DNA of 64,000 nt from Blastocystis hominis (Eukaryota > Sar > Bigyra > Opalinata > Blastocystidae). Below are positions 1 through 10,641 of the stretch, piece by piece. The translations under genes were made by a program, and so were the position numbers. How positions within the stretch are numbered: the stretch's first letter is position 1; each line of letters begins with the position of its first letter. The stretch spans positions 526,001 through 590,000 of the forward strand of contig NW_013171865.1 in the NCBI RefSeq assembly GCF_000151665.1, read 5' to 3'. The notes under the pieces were generated by a model, which was given only the letters and a program-made list of their open reading frames with translations, had not been told where the DNA came from and searched no databases.

Positions 1-956
1 GGCACGTGCCTGGGTGAGAGAACCGCGGGAATGGTACGGTGTTGACGGTGACGCACTTCTGAATGCGGACGATGTTGGGGTACATCTCGCCGATGTAGCG
101 CATGTCGTTGAAGATGAAGGTCTGGATGGGACAGAAAAAAAAGGAAATACGAGCTTGGGGTCGAATCCGCAGGCAATGATGTCCTTCGCGTTGTCGATGC
201 ACATCTGCCGACACTCGTCGAGCGTGAGCTTCTTCCACAGGAACTTCTCGTCGTCGGTCAGCTGGATCACCAGGGGGCAGTGGAACACGTCCTGCAGCCA
301 CTTGGTGAAGAAGAAGGGGATCAGATGCCCGAGATGCAGACTTCCCGAAGAGGGGCCTCTTCCCGTGTAGAGATAGAATTTCTCTCCCTTCTCGTACGCG
401 TCGAGAATCAAATTCAGGTCTCTGAAGAGATTACGAATAAAAAAGACATCGATGAGTACCTGTGCGAGAAGAACAGTCCACGACGCAGCCAACGGTGAAC
501 AGGCTTCCCAGTCACCTTTTCGAAACGATCAATCAGTTCCTAAACCATCACCCACTCATCTAACCACTACTTGAGAAATCGGAGAGGAACCGAACGTGCG
601 GATCAGCTTGGCATAGTCCACTCCATCATCGCCCGCTTCCACACTCCAGGGATTCACATCCTGCTCCTAACAGTCAAAACGGGTAGCAGAAAAGGCACCT
701 TCTTCTCCTTTGGTGTCGATTCGGCAGAAGCAGCAACGTCGTTAGCCACAGGCTCCTTCATACTCTCCGTTTTCTCTACTTCCTTCTTGGCCACCTTCTC
801 CTTATTCGTCTGCTTCGGTTGGTTTGCTTGCTTGGGTGCCGCGGGCGCCTTCGCAACCAATTTCACAGAATTCGTCTGGATATAGTCCATAACACGTTGT
901 TTCAAGTCGCTCTCCATGTTTATTGCGTGGGTGTTCGACTCAGCGAAGCCGTTCAA
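1..956 (-). CDS. WARS1: Tryptophanyl-tRNA synthetase, cytosolic type (C-terminal part beyond window edge)
   Basis: Charges tRNA-Trp with tryptophan in the cytosol. Read on the minus strand the exons give the eukaryotic TrpRS core: DVNPW..., [44 protein letters not shown] (the HIGH-type ATP-binding motif is in it), [40 protein letters not shown] and [18 protein letters not shown]. Introns lie at about 12-39, 126-154, 422-459, 540-570 and 667-698, each GT..AG. Before the core is a lysine-rich N-terminal extension of about 85 residues with no domain that I recognise. The start could be the Met at 956 or the one at 914. The KMSKS-type motif and the C-terminus lie outside the window. Family assignment is firm. 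Confidence 0.93.
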
Positions 957-1036
957 TGTTATTTCTGCTCTGGAGTCGTGAGTGGCAGAAAAAGCACTAT
1001 TTTTGGAACTCTTGGAGTTGACTCGATTTTAGCTTC

Positions 1037-1293
1037 ATGCCACCTCCAACAACGTTGGCATCCCGTCTCAAATACGCTAGCGTGATCGTAGTGCCCGCTT
1101 TGATTTTGGGAGGTTTTTGGTTTTCTCGAGTGGATTCCGCGTAGGCGCGATCTGGTACACCTCCTACGGAACGGAAGAGCGTAGACAGCGCTACAAGGCA
1201 CATCAAGAAGAGTGGGAGCGCGAATCCCGCAAGAAGCGCCTGGAAAAACGCCGCAAAGCCGAATCGGACAGCCATTCTACTCCTTCCGATTAG
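1037..1293 (+). CDS. Small single-pass membrane protein, 74 aa
   Basis: The ATG at 1037, a 32-bp intron (1113-1144) and the TAG at 1291 give 225 coding bases. The product has a short N-terminus, one hydrophobic segment (about residues 14-31, ...SVIVVPALILGGAIWY...) and then a strongly charged tail rich in Glu, Arg and Lys (YGTEERRQRYKAHQEEW). This layout resembles small mitochondrial assembly factors such as PET117, but no diagnostic motif is visible, so no function is assigned. It lies head to head with the TrpRS gene; the starts are only about 80 bp apart, so they may share a promoter. Antisense ORFs here show no such pattern. Confidence 0.6.
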
Positions 1294-1328
1294 AATCAAA
1301 CATCTGCTTATTTTTTCTTTATTTATTT

Positions 1329-1336
1329 AACAAACA
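1329..1336 (-). terminator. TGTTTGTT 3'-end motif of the FIGNL1 gene
   Basis: TGTTTGTT on the minus strand, 3 bases after the stop codon; matches the motif reported downstream of Blastocystis polyadenylation sites. Confidence 0.55.
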
Positions 1337-1339
1337 CGT

Positions 1340-3452
1340 TCACGCGACTCCAGCGCTTCCCAAGCTTCCAAACTTTTCGTTCCATTGCTTATACCCATCC
1401 AGGTCATCTTGCCCCACACTGGCTCGGACCTGTCCGAACGCATATTCAAAGTCCTCCATGTTGATAGGCCGCAGATTCGACAGCTACCTCGCAGCGTCCC
1501 CTCATCCCTACATTCATCCCTGCGATGCCTCCTCGCTTGCTCACATCCCGAATCGGTCCCATCGCCGCTTCCCTACACAGATTATGGATATCGGCACACG
1601 AATATCCCTCGCTCCGCTCGACCAAGACATCAATCTGCGCATCATCGATCTGGTTCTCGTTCTTCTTCAGCAAAATCCCAAACAGCGCTTTCCGCGTCTC
1701 CTCGTCCGGCAGCGGGATGTACAGCCGCTTCACGAACCGTCTCCGCGCCGCCTCGTCGAGATCCTGCGGCCGATTGGTCGCTCCGATGACCAAAATCGAG
1801 GCTTTTTCGGCCGATGAAACCCCGTCCAGCTGCACGAGAAACTCCGTTTTGAGACGACGCGTCCCTTCCAGATCGTCCTCTCTACCCATCACCTTCCACG
1901 TTTCCACGTTTCCACCTTCGCATGCCGAGCAGCGAGTCGATTTCGTCGATAAAGATCACCGACGGCTACACATGAGTTCCCCGCGGGAGGGCCACCGCTT
2001 TCATCTCGGCGACGCCGAAGAGCGCGCGCACCATCTTCTCTCCCTCTCCCATCCACTTGCTGGTGAGCGAGGACGCGCTGATGCTGAAGAAGGTGCATCC
2101 GCCCCCGTGCGCGATCGCCTTCCCCAGCAGCGTCTTCCCGGTCCCGGGCGGCCCGAACAGCAGCAGTCCGCGCGGCACCGCGCGCAGCCCGGTGAAGAGG
2201 TCCGGTCGCTGCATCGGCCAGATCACCGCTTCCATCACGCACTGCTTCGCGTGCGCCAGACCCGCTACGATCGAGTCCCGCGGGGAGCCCTACCGATGTC
2301 GTCCCACGTGACCGGCGCGCCGTGGTCGATGATTTCGCTCAGGATGTTCACGATGAACCGCTCGTCTAGCCCGCGCAATTTCTCCGGCAGCGAAGCAGGG
2401 TCGATGCCCAGCTCCTCCAGGGAATTGCCCGCGCCTCCCGCGGCCCCCGCGGCCCCCGCGTCCGAGGATTTCCCGCGGAACAGAGACTTCCCGATCGTCG
2501 TCATCGAATCGTCCGCAGAACCGCGGGACACCGACGACGGCGGCGAGAAGCGGCGTTTCCCGCCGAGGGATTTGCCGCGGGGAACTCTGAGGGAGAGGGA
2601 AAGAGGGAATCGGACTTGTCGGGAACCGCGGTTTTTCCGTATTTTCGCTGCTGGTCGAGAATGTACTGGCTGCGCGCGGAGATGAAGCCCCCCGCGGGAG
2701 GAGGCGCGGAGTCGGGTTCCGCGGGGAATGGAGAGTCGAGGGAGGTCGGGGGAACCGGGGGAACTGGGTTCATTGGGTTCATGGAGTTCATGGAGTTCAT
2801 GGAGTTCATGGAGTTCATGGAATTCAAAGTGTTCGAAATATGCAATGAATTGAGCGGATTTGGGTTGTTTCGTGAGTTCTGAGAATTCAATTCAATCAAA
2901 AAGAGGGGAACATTCAGTGAGGGGTAGTAACCCCCAGAGGACGCAGCATTCTCGGGATCCATCGCGTCCTCCAGTGTCTCCACTTCCATGCGGCTTGCAT
3001 TGCTGTCATAATACATACGCTTTGAATTTTGCGCGGCATACGGAGAGGCACGTTTGGGGAAGCGGGTTTCCTGCGGAATCGGTTGTTTGTATCCTGGATT
3101 ACTGGCTCCAGCACGCGAAACGCGATCCGAATACACATCCGAAGGTGACGGCTCCAAGATGGATTTGAACAATGCCTATCCGTTGTACACAGCCACAACT
3201 TACTACGTCACTATCCGAAATTAGTGAAAACTCATTGTCCAAAGATGCCGCAAACGAAGTTCCGATTCCAGAGCTAGACGATACTACCTCCGTGTCGTAG
3301 CAATGGAATAAATCATCACACGCCCACAGCAAACCTTCCCTCCCTTCATCGGCCAACTCTTGTCGCAACGTGAGTTCACCCCTTCGCTTCACGTCGTCTC
3401 CCTCCTCTCCACAAATCCGGTTGATCAAGTTCAAAATGGTATCCGCGTTCAT
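1340..3452 (-). CDS. FIGNL1: FIGNL1-type AAA ATPase, 643 aa
   Basis: Fidgetin-like AAA ATPase; in other organisms FIGNL1 disassembles RAD51 filaments during homologous recombination. Six introns (28-34 bp) removed, the exons total exactly 644 codons. The N-terminal half is low-complexity, with a run of Asn-Ser-Met triplets near residue 200. The C-terminal half is the AAA module: [20 protein letters not shown], Walker A GPPGTGKT (about residue 405), [19 protein letters not shown], Walker B VIFIDEID (about residue 460), [19 protein letters not shown] and the C-terminal helix [20 protein letters not shown] typical of meiotic-clade AAA proteins. One intron (1882-1915) carries the repeated TTCCACGTTTC motif. 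The stop codon is followed after 3 bases by TGTTTGTT. Confidence 0.92.
1882..1915 (-). repeat. Intron carrying the TTCCACGTTTC family motif (FIGNL1)
   Basis: A 34-bp GT..AG intron that is almost entirely made of GTGGAAAC units followed by a G-rich end. It shares its core with introns at 7905, 9983, 26769 and 38424. Confidence 0.6.
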
Positions 3453-3539
3453 TTCTTTCTACCCTCTCGAACCCTCTCAGACCCTGTCCGACACCACCCC
3501 ATTCTATCATCTCACAAAACAAACCACCCTCATTTCTCT

Positions 3540-3547
3540 AACAAACA
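3540..3547 (-). terminator. TGTTTGTT 3'-end motif of RPSA
   Basis: Minus-strand TGTTTGTT about 30 bases downstream of the RPSA stop. Confidence 0.55.
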
Positions 3548-3579
3548 CGCACACTCCTTTGTTGTGGATCGAATTCTAT

Positions 3580-4350
3580 TTACCACTGAGCCTCGGTGGC
3601 GGGCTGTTCCCAGTTGTCCTCAGTAGCAGCAGCCTGAGCAGCGGCCTCAGTCTCGGCAGCCTGCGCGGCAGCCTCAGCAGCCTCCTTCTGAGAGTCCTCA
3701 ATCTCCTTGGGGTCGCGAGCGAAGAACAGATCGACGCAAGCATCCCACTCAGCATCGCGGCTCACGATGCCACGGAAGCGGAGCACCTCACGAGCGAGGA
3801 ACCACATCATCAGACCGATGGAGTTCTTGTTCTTGGTGTTGCAGGGAATCGCGCAGTCCACGTACTCCAGAGGAGAGTCGGTATCGCAGAAGGCGATCGT
3901 GGGGATGTTCACGCAAGCAGCCTCATGGATGGCCTGCTTGTCGCAGCTGGGATCGGTCACGATCAGCAGACGGGGCTCACGGAACTGCTTGGTGATCTGG
4001 TTGGTGAAGGTTCCGGGGGTGTAGCGGCCGGAGATGGTCTGGCAACCAGTGTACTTGCAGAACTTCAGCACAGCGCGCTGAGAGTTCTCACGAGCACCGA
4101 TCACGATCACATCCTGAGGGTTCTCAATGGCAACGATGATACGGGCAGCCAGCACCAGCTTCTCCCAGGTCTTGGCCAGATTGATGATATGGACTCCCTC
4201 CTTGTTGCGGCGGAACACGTAGTCCTTCATCATGAAGTTCAGGTTCTTAGTTCCGTAGTGGGTACGAGCGACCAGCATCTTGCGGACGTCGTCGTCACTA
4301 CGCCATAACGCTTATCTATATGTCCCTTACGTGGGTTTAGTGAAAGCCAT
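3580..4350 (-). CDS. RPSA: 40S ribosomal protein SA (uS2), 245 aa
   Basis: Small-subunit ribosomal protein of the uS2 family, at the 40S head-body junction in cytosolic ribosomes. A 20-base first exon (4331-4350) and a 33-bp intron (4298-4330) precede the long exon; together they make exactly 246 codons. Diagnostic stretches are [84 protein letters not shown] and [14 protein letters not shown]. The acidic, Ala-rich tail ends in EAQW, as in the eukaryotic protein. TGTTTGTT lies about 30 bases past the stop (3540-3547). A start in the second exon would lose the conserved N-terminal helix. Confidence 0.97.
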
Positions 4351-4460
4351 TCCTAATAATTCAACACAACAAACGAATTTTGCTGAATCATTCAATTTAT
4401 TTAGATCATTGCACGATCCTTCGTGGTGTCCAAATCGGACAGTCGCCAAAATAGTTTGGA

Positions 4461-4468
4461 AACAAACA
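4461..4468 (-). terminator. TGTTTGTT 3'-end motif of the CENP-H-like gene
   Basis: Minus-strand TGTTTGTT about 10 bases past the stop codon. Confidence 0.5.
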
Positions 4469-4477
4469 GGCAATCAC

Positions 4478-5434
4478 CTATACATTGTCTAGTTCCTTCT
4501 CTGGCACGCCTGGGGCATCTTCCACGCACAACATCATTTCGCGAATGCGGTCTTTCCGAGCCCAGTCTATCCGGCTCGCCAATACGAGGGAGGAATAGAT
4601 GTTACGGAGAATCTCGTTCTGACGGCGCTGAACTTCGTATTTGCTTATCGCTCTACACTCTAGCGGCCTATCTTGCGATACATTTTCAACTCATGTTGCT
4701 GTTTCTCTCGATTTACCGATTTCGATTCTTTTTCCTCCATTTCTTGAAGCACTGTTTCTTGCTCCTACCCAATCCAATAGAAAAATCACGCACTACATGG
4801 ATTTGACCTCTTAACGTGTCACAAGCAGCTTTGAGAGATTGGTTTTCCTCCAGCAGGCTCGCATTTTCCTGCAGCTTTCTTTCGTACTCCTTGCGCAGAC
4901 GCTGAAGCTGCAGAACACGTCGATCTCGACTTCGCATTTCCTCCTAGCAATCAAACCAACAGACGATGCTATACGATAATTCTTTGTTCAGCATCCGTTA
5001 GGATAGTTCCCGGTTGCAAAATCGATTCCAGCTGTCTCGACTGCTCCTCTCTCAAGCACTTCAACTGCTCTATTTGTCTTGTGATCAGCAACTTTCTTAG
5101 CTCATTCTGAAGATCCGTTTCAGAGCGCAGGGAATCCCCGGAAAGTTCTACACTGAACTGATGAATTCAACGCTACTCATTTCTTTATAAATATCTCTTC
5201 TTGATTGCTCTACTTGAAGCAGATGATAACTAGAAGCCACTCTTCTGCGTCTTTTCTGCTCTTCCACAAAAGGTTCCTATTTTTTAAATCTAATCTTCAA
5301 AAGCACATCTTCCACATCGGATGGAGTTACTAGTACAGTTGGAAAACTTAAACATGTCTACAAACAAAAAAGGGAAAAGCAGATACATCTCGAATTGAAT
5401 GGGCTATTTCAATGATATCTTGAAATGGATCCAT
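4478..5434 (-). CDS. CENPH: Coiled-coil protein, CENP-H-like kinetochore subunit, 259 aa
   Basis: Seven exons separated by six introns of 29-31 bp give exactly 260 codons. After MDPFQDIIEIAHSIRD the protein is nearly continuous coiled coil (RKLLITRQIEQLKCLREEQ, RRVLQLQRLRKEYERKLQEN, EQETVLQEMEEKE). It ends in ILRNIYSSLVLASRIDWARK followed by REMMLCVED. As I recall the family, CENP-H proteins end in a similar 'LQN..QALI..S.VNWAEDP.L....L.LE' segment. CENP-H is part of the inner kinetochore CCAN complex. The match rests on this C-terminal segment and the overall architecture only; another coiled-coil protein is possible. TGTTTGTT follows the stop (4461-4468). Confidence 0.55.
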
Positions 5435-5663
5435 TGCAGAAAAACAACTCGCAGATTTTGGACAATAGGAATTGTGACTTGTCGAAAAGGGGTTGAATAT
5501 ATATAGATTATTTTTTTACACTCATATATATCTATTCGTAGTTGCACGAATTCAATAATGGATTTGAGGAGTTGGAGTGAAACAAAGTGTAGTTACTTAT
5601 TGCTGGAGGAAAATGATCAATGGCTCAAACCAAATAGACCTCGCAGCAATCCATCATAAAAAA

Positions 5664-6670
5664 ATGTCTACACCCAAGATTGATTCTCACCAGCACTTTT
5701 GGCACTACGATCCCGTTGTACTCTTTCCAAATATTGGAAAATGATATGCAGGAATTCGCTTGGTTAAACGAGGATATGAAGTCCTTGCGGAGAGATTTCC
5801 TGCCTCCAGAATTGAAGAACCATCTCGAAGCTTACGGAATGGATGGGACGGTAGCCGTTCAAGCTCGCCAATCCGAAGAGGAGACGAACTTTTTGTTAGG
5901 GCTTGCAGAGCAATACCCTGAAGTGGTCCGTGGTGTTGTGGGATGGTTGGATCTCCGCGCTGATGATATTGAGGAAAAAGTATGTGGTTTCTTTCCGTTC
6001 GTCCCAAATAGCTTGCGCTCTACTCGAAACGAGATAAGCTTGTTGGAGTTCGCCACATCGTACGTCCATATCCTCTTTCTCGAATAATAGGTGCAAGATG
6101 AACCGGACGATGAGTTCTTATTGCGCGAGAACTTCCTACGTGGCATCAGCCTTCTGAAGAAGTACAACCTGACCTACGATATCCTAATCTACCCGAAGCA
6201 CTTGAAGGTAGCCAAGGAATTCGTAGCGAAGTTCCCTGACCAGCCTTTCGTCATCGACCACATCGCGAAACCTTTCATTAAGGACCACATTATCGGTGAG
6301 TGGGAGCAGGGCATTCGCGTAGTCGTTGTGATTGGCTGAGACCTAGGATCTGGCCGCTTTTCCGAACGTGTTTGTGAAGGTGTCTGGGATGGTGACGGAA
6401 GGAAACTGGGCGAATTGGAAGGAAGAGGACTTCACACCGTATCTGGATATTATTTTCGATGCGTTCGGTGTGGATCGCGTGATGGTGGGATCGGATTGGC
6501 CGAGTAGGGAAGAAAAAGAGAGAGTGGGGTGAAGGGTAGTGATGACGCTGTGCGGTGAATATGGGCAAGTGGTGGATATCGTGAAGAAGTACATTTCCAA
6601 GTTCAGCGAGGCGGATCAAGCGAAGATTATGGGCGGGAATGCGATTCGATTCTATAAGTTGAAGGTTTGA
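5664..6670 (+). CDS. Amidohydrolase-2 family metal-dependent hydrolase, 280 aa
   Basis: TIM-barrel hydrolase of the amidohydrolase-2 family (the group that includes lactonases and pyrone-dicarboxylate hydrolases). Five introns (37, 32, 31, 28 and 36 bp) removed, the exons give exactly 281 codons. Visible motifs are the N-terminal metal site DSHQHFW, GLAEQYPEVVRGVVGWLDLR, GVRHIVQDEP, the histidine strand FVIDHIAKP and the C-terminal metal-ligand motif VMVGSDWP. The end MGGNAIRFYKL is also typical of the family. The natural substrate cannot be read from sequence. TGTTTGTT lies at 6711-6718, before a GAATT microsatellite. Confidence 0.88.
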
Positions 6671-6710
6671 ATTCATCGAATGGAATGAAAATGGAATGGA
6701 ATAGAATTGT

Positions 6711-6718
6711 TGTTTGTT
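6711..6718 (+). terminator. TGTTTGTT 3'-end motif of the amidohydrolase gene
   Basis: Plus-strand TGTTTGTT 40 bases after the TGA stop. Confidence 0.55.
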
Positions 6719-6737
6719 CTAAATGGAATGAAAGTGG

Positions 6738-6912
6738 AATGAATTGAATTGAATTGAATTGAATTGAATTGAATTGAATTGAATTGAATTGAATTGAATT
6801 GAATTGAATTGAATTGAATTGAATTGAATTGAATTGAATGGAATTGAATTGAATTGAATTGAATGGAATTGAATTGAATTGAATGGAATTGAATTGATTT
6901 GATTTGATTTAA
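6738..6912 (+). repeat. (GAATT)n pentanucleotide microsatellite
   Basis: About 30 copies of GAATT with occasional GGAATT interruptions, grading into GATTT units at the right edge. It fills most of the intergenic space between the amidohydrolase and the SANT gene (6671-7155), where I see no gene. Confidence 0.95.
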
Positions 6913-7155
6913 TGTGATTTGTTGTTTGTTTGTTCATTTGTTTGCTATGAATCCCATCGAATCCATTCGAATCCTTGTTGGTTACTCGTCTTGATTCCAC
7001 AACCCCTTCACTAATGTTTCGCACAAACACAAAGTACAGCAACTCCATTATTCCACACAAACCCATTTACATCTCCGAATAACTCAGCGAATCAGCGCGC
7101 GCCCGTTTCCCACTAAACGAATCCCTTCGCCTCACTCCTCCTCCCCTTCTACTCC

Positions 7156-8751
7156 CTACGATCGTCGCTTCGCGAACTCATCTTCCTCGATCTCCGAATA
7201 GCGCCGATGATACGGCTCCTTCACCGCACTCCCCACCGCCTCGCCGTGCCCTTCCGCCACTTTCTCTTCGCTCGGAATGCAGTTCTTCAGCTATCCCTCA
7301 CGCCTCCTCTCCGCTCTCACATCCACGCCCATGTTGATCAGCAGCTGCTCGATCCGCTTCTCCCGCACCTGCCGCCGCTCCGTCAGCATCGCCGGCGTGA
7401 TCGTCGCGTTGTCCTCCGCGCGGTACTGATACGTCGGATGCCGCAGCAGCATTTCGTCCTCCACCTTCACGCCCTGCTGGCTATTCAACAGCGTGATATG
7501 ATCCTCCTTGATGTAGTCCGCGATGTTGTAATCCGCATAGTTCGGACCCAGCATTTCCTCCGGAATCGGCAGCCCAATCCCGTACGCCGCCACCAGAATC
7601 AGCGGCCGCACATCGTAGTGCATGTTCTTCCACATCAGTAGCTGGATCCGAAGCAGCAGCTTCACGTACATGCCCCGCTTATGCAGATAGTAGAAATCGA
7701 TCACGTCCTGCACCGACCGGTTCGTCAGCGTGTTCGCGATGTACCGGAAGTCCTACGCCTCGCCGCTTCCCGCCGCTCCCACCTTCGGACGATTGAAAAA
7801 CCCGTTGATAAAGATGAACTTCTCCATGTCGCTCCACGGCCGGCTTCGTTTGCTCAGTTCAAACAGTTTCAGCGGACAATTGCAGTCCTTCTCGCACGCG
7901 ATCGCTACCCCTCATTCCACGTTTCCACCATCTACTCCGCGGGACGTCCTGGCAGCGCATCGGCTTCCCGTCGGTGGTCAATTTATTGTTATGATTCACA
8001 TACACGTAGCGCACTGGCTCTTGGTAACACAATGAAACATCCGCTTGGCGCGATCGGAAATACGCAGGGTCCTTTGCCTCACCATCCACGCTCGATCCTA
8101 CTCGCGGCGTCGCCGACTCTGCATCCACCATGATCGACGTCTGGCTTCGCGTCACGCGCGCCATTGACCGCGGGGCTACGCTTGAAAACCCGCGGGAAAC
8201 CCACGCTGCGACCGCTTGTCGCGCTTGTTCTCCAAATCCTCCTTCCACCCGCGATTCCCCGCGGAAGAGTCGTCGTCGATTCGGTGCAGCGCGTTCCAGT
8301 GGTCGTTGAGCCGCTTGAAACGCGTGTTGACTTCGCGGATGTGGAGGAAGCGCGCGCGGATTTGGCGGGCGATGACGGGGACGAAGAGAGCGCGGTTTGA
8401 ATTGAAAGCAACTTGGTTTCGGTGAATGATCGCTTCCGAGTTCACGCGGTAGGAGCTAGGAGAGAACGGGGCGGGGAGCGGCGCGTACATGCTTTCTCCG
8501 CGAGGGTAGATGAGTTTTCGCTCGGATTCGCGGTGGCGAAGGCGATTTTCCTCCCAAATGCGGTTCGTTTGGTCTTCGAGGGACTCGGAGAGAAGGGAGG
8601 TGGATTCGGGGGAGAGCGGGGTGTCTGTGGGGAGAGTAAAAACGATTTGTTTGTTTGCCAGTGCGTGGCATTTGGTTTCATTTACAGAAATCTTGTGTGT
8701 GAGCTGCGCTGGTAAAAGTAAAAATAATAAAAACTTGATCGCAGGTGTCAT
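7156..8751 (-). CDS. SANT-domain protein, NCoR/SMRT-like corepressor
   Basis: Likely nuclear chromatin protein. After splicing, one SANT domain reads SKRSRPWSDMEKFIFINGF, then FRYIANTLTNRSVQDVIDFYYLHKR, the layout seen in NCoR/SMRT and related histone-deacetylase cofactors. A 30-bp intron (7753-7782) splits the domain and removes an apparent in-frame TAG. N-terminal to it is a helical stretch (SLEDQTNRIWEENRLRHRESERK, LNDHWNALHRID) and a Cys-containing segment CEKDCNCPLKLFEL. The C-terminal part contains NATITPAMLTERRQVREKRI and ends in a charged tail. The intron at 7905-7935 carries the repeated TTCCACGTTTC motif. The 5' end is uncertain: the first exon near 8751 could not be resolved. Known corepressors act in complexes; no partner is evident here. 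Confidence 0.7.
7905..7935 (-). repeat. Intron carrying the TTCCACGTTTC family motif (SANT gene)
   Basis: 31-bp GT..AG intron with GTGGAAACGTGGAA and a G-rich 3' end, like the FIGNL1 and SRPK introns. Confidence 0.6.
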
Positions 8752-9222
8752 TTATGTGTTGAATATAGGATTGCAAAGAGGAACAGGAAGGAACAGGAAT
8801 CTAGAATCAACGTTATTTCACATCATTACAGGCTCAACAAGTGATTCGACCAATCTATAGGTGAAAAAAAGTATTGACTCCTACCGTGGATCAATTCCTG
8901 CTCTTTTGGACAGCCGACGAAGTAAATTCTATTTTGATGAGTTCGCTTCATTCCACTCATACTCTTCCCCAAATTGCTCCATCGACCTTGACGTTTTGCT
9001 TCAATTCACTGCTTCTACCCAATCACACTTTCTATTGCATTTTCGTACCCTTCATTCATGAACGAGCAAAAATGAATAAAGACACAATGTCTAATCTACA
9101 GAAAGAAATGAAAATAATGATGTTTAAATCTCTTGTTTGAAATTAGAAATGGGTTTAGTGAAGAGAAAGGAGTGAATATTGATAATCAAATGAGGAATCG
9201 GACAGTTTTAAAAATCAAATTC
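8752..9222. other. Intergenic space between SANT and U2AF2 genes
   Basis: Divergent promoter region for the minus-strand SANT gene and the plus-strand U2AF2 gene. Short open frames exist but have no family resemblance and no convincing splice sites. I see no gene here; an upstream U2AF2 exon cannot be excluded. Confidence 0.5.
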
Positions 9223-10526
9223 ATGGAGAGTCAATCTCCTCCAATGGAGGAGAGTCGTAAGTTTGAAGGTGTGGAGGGCGTATGGAGTTCAGTTCTTATG
9301 TCATCTAGACATTTGATTCCGAGTCCAACACAGACGAGAAAAAGAACGGGGAAGAAAATGCAAAGAGAGAGGAAAACAAAAATGAAGAATTAAATGCAGT
9401 AAAACGCTCTCACAGTGAAGAACGAGATAGCCGCCACTACTCTCGTTCCCACTCTGCAAGATCATCCCATTCACACGACAGACACCGTTCAAGAAGGTCT
9501 CGCTACCATAGTCGGTCTCCAAGTCGTCATCGCCATTCGAGTCATCGAAGGAGGAGATCGAGGTCCAGATCCAGATCTAGATCGCGTTCCAGATCCAAAT
9601 CAGCAAAACGAACGAAAAATACTCTGCTCGATGTGATCAACAATGCGAAGCAATCGATTTTGTGTAGAGCTCCTGATTGTCTCTCTAACGCTAGCTTCCC
9701 AAAACAGCACAATTCCAGACTTCGACATGATCGAGCCCCGCTACGCCTACGGCAAAGACCTCTATGTGGGGAACATCGACGAAGGCACCTTTCCGGAAGA
9801 CGTGGTGGCCTTTCTCAACCGCGCCATGCACACGGCTCGTCTCAATCTCTGGCCAGGCAATCCCGTATTGAGCTGCCGAATCCTCCCCAAGTTCTGCTTC
9901 GTGAGTCTTCGCCACGAGGACGAGGCCACGGCCGCGCTCAACATGGACGGGATCTACTTCCATGGCCAGCGTCTCCGCATCAGTATCCACGTTTCCACGA
10001 TTGAATGGTAGATCGACCGGTAGACTACGGAGGTCCGCAGACGGATCATCGGCAATGGCAGGAAATCTGTCCAGACAAAACCTGGGCAGATATGTTCGAA
10101 GTGTCCGGATTAGATGTGAGATGGATTCTCAAAGAGCTCGAAACCATTCCACAGGAAGTTCTTCATATGTGCGTTGAAATGGACGAGCAGTCGCTTACTA
10201 CGGTTTTGGAGATTACGAACTTGGTGACGCCGATTGATTTGGAATCGGTGGATGACTTCTCTGCGCTTCGGGAGGAGATCAGGGAGGAAATGACACGCTA
10301 CGGAGAGGTGAAGAGCGTGCTGGTAGCTCCGAAGACCGCGATGGAAGAAGGAAAAGTGTTTGTGGAGTTTGCGACGGTGGAAGAAGTAATAGTGGGGAGA
10401 GAAGGTTAGAAATAGGCGAAAAAAGCGTATAACTCGTTGTGGTATCGAATGTTTGACAATCGATTGCTTGGAGTTGCGTTCTGCTCGAAGACTCAATGGG
10501 AAATCATAAATGCAAATAAAACTTAG
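9223..10526 (+). CDS. U2AF2: U2AF large subunit (3' splice-site recognition factor), 394 aa
   Basis: Binds the polypyrimidine tract and recruits U2 snRNP. Four introns (29, 31, 29 and 30 bp) removed, the exons give exactly 395 codons. The N-terminus is an acidic/Lys segment and then an Arg-Ser domain (SRSHSARSSHSHDRHRSRRS, then an (RS)n run near residues 95-120). Next is an RRM starting KDLYVGNIDEGTFPEDV with RNP1-like KFCFVSLRHEDEA and a tail INRPVDYGGP that corresponds to the end of RRM1 in other U2AF65 proteins. The C-terminal UHM-type RRM runs from EITNLVTPIDL to KVFVEFATVEE and RMFDNRLLGVAFCS. The canonical RRM2 between them is not visible, so the protein is shorter than the animal homologue (about 475 aa). 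TGTTTGTT follows the stop. Confidence 0.88.
9983..10011 (+). repeat. Intron carrying the TTCCACGTTTC family motif (U2AF2)
   Basis: 29-bp GT..AG intron containing TATCCACGTTTCCACGA; the motif is in the opposite orientation to that in the FIGNL1, SANT and SRPK introns. Confidence 0.6.
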
Positions 10527-10533
10527 TGGTCCA

Positions 10534-10541
10534 TGTTTGTT
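10534..10541 (+). terminator. TGTTTGTT 3'-end motif of U2AF2
   Basis: Plus-strand TGTTTGTT 8 bases after the TAG stop. Confidence 0.55.
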
Positions 10542-10568
10542 TCAATACCGTATTACGAAAGAAAAAAG

Positions 10569-10641
10569 TGCTCCGTAAGGGGATCGAACCCTTGACCATC
10601 GCGACATAAGCACGATGCTCTACCGACTGAGCTAACAGAGC
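10569..10641 (-). tRNA. tRNA-Ile(UAU)
   Basis: A 73-base cloverleaf without intron. The 7-bp acceptor stem is GCTCTGT/ACGGAGC with discriminator A. The D arm is AGCTCAGTCGGTAGAGC. The anticodon stem is TCGTG/CGCGA with loop CTTATGT, so the anticodon is UAU and reads the AUA codon. The T arm is AGGGTTCGATCCCCT. Position 37 is G where A is usual for tRNAs that read ANN codons. No CCA is encoded. Confidence 0.9.

Noticed and set aside
1212-2685. Long plus-strand ORFs across the AAA ATPase gene
   Set aside because: Shadows of the FIGNL1 gene; no domain and they ignore the splice sites that join the ATPase motifs.
7753-7782. In-frame TAG inside the SANT domain, possible stop-codon reassignment
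   Set aside because: A 30-bp GT..AG intron removes it and restores a normal SANT domain.
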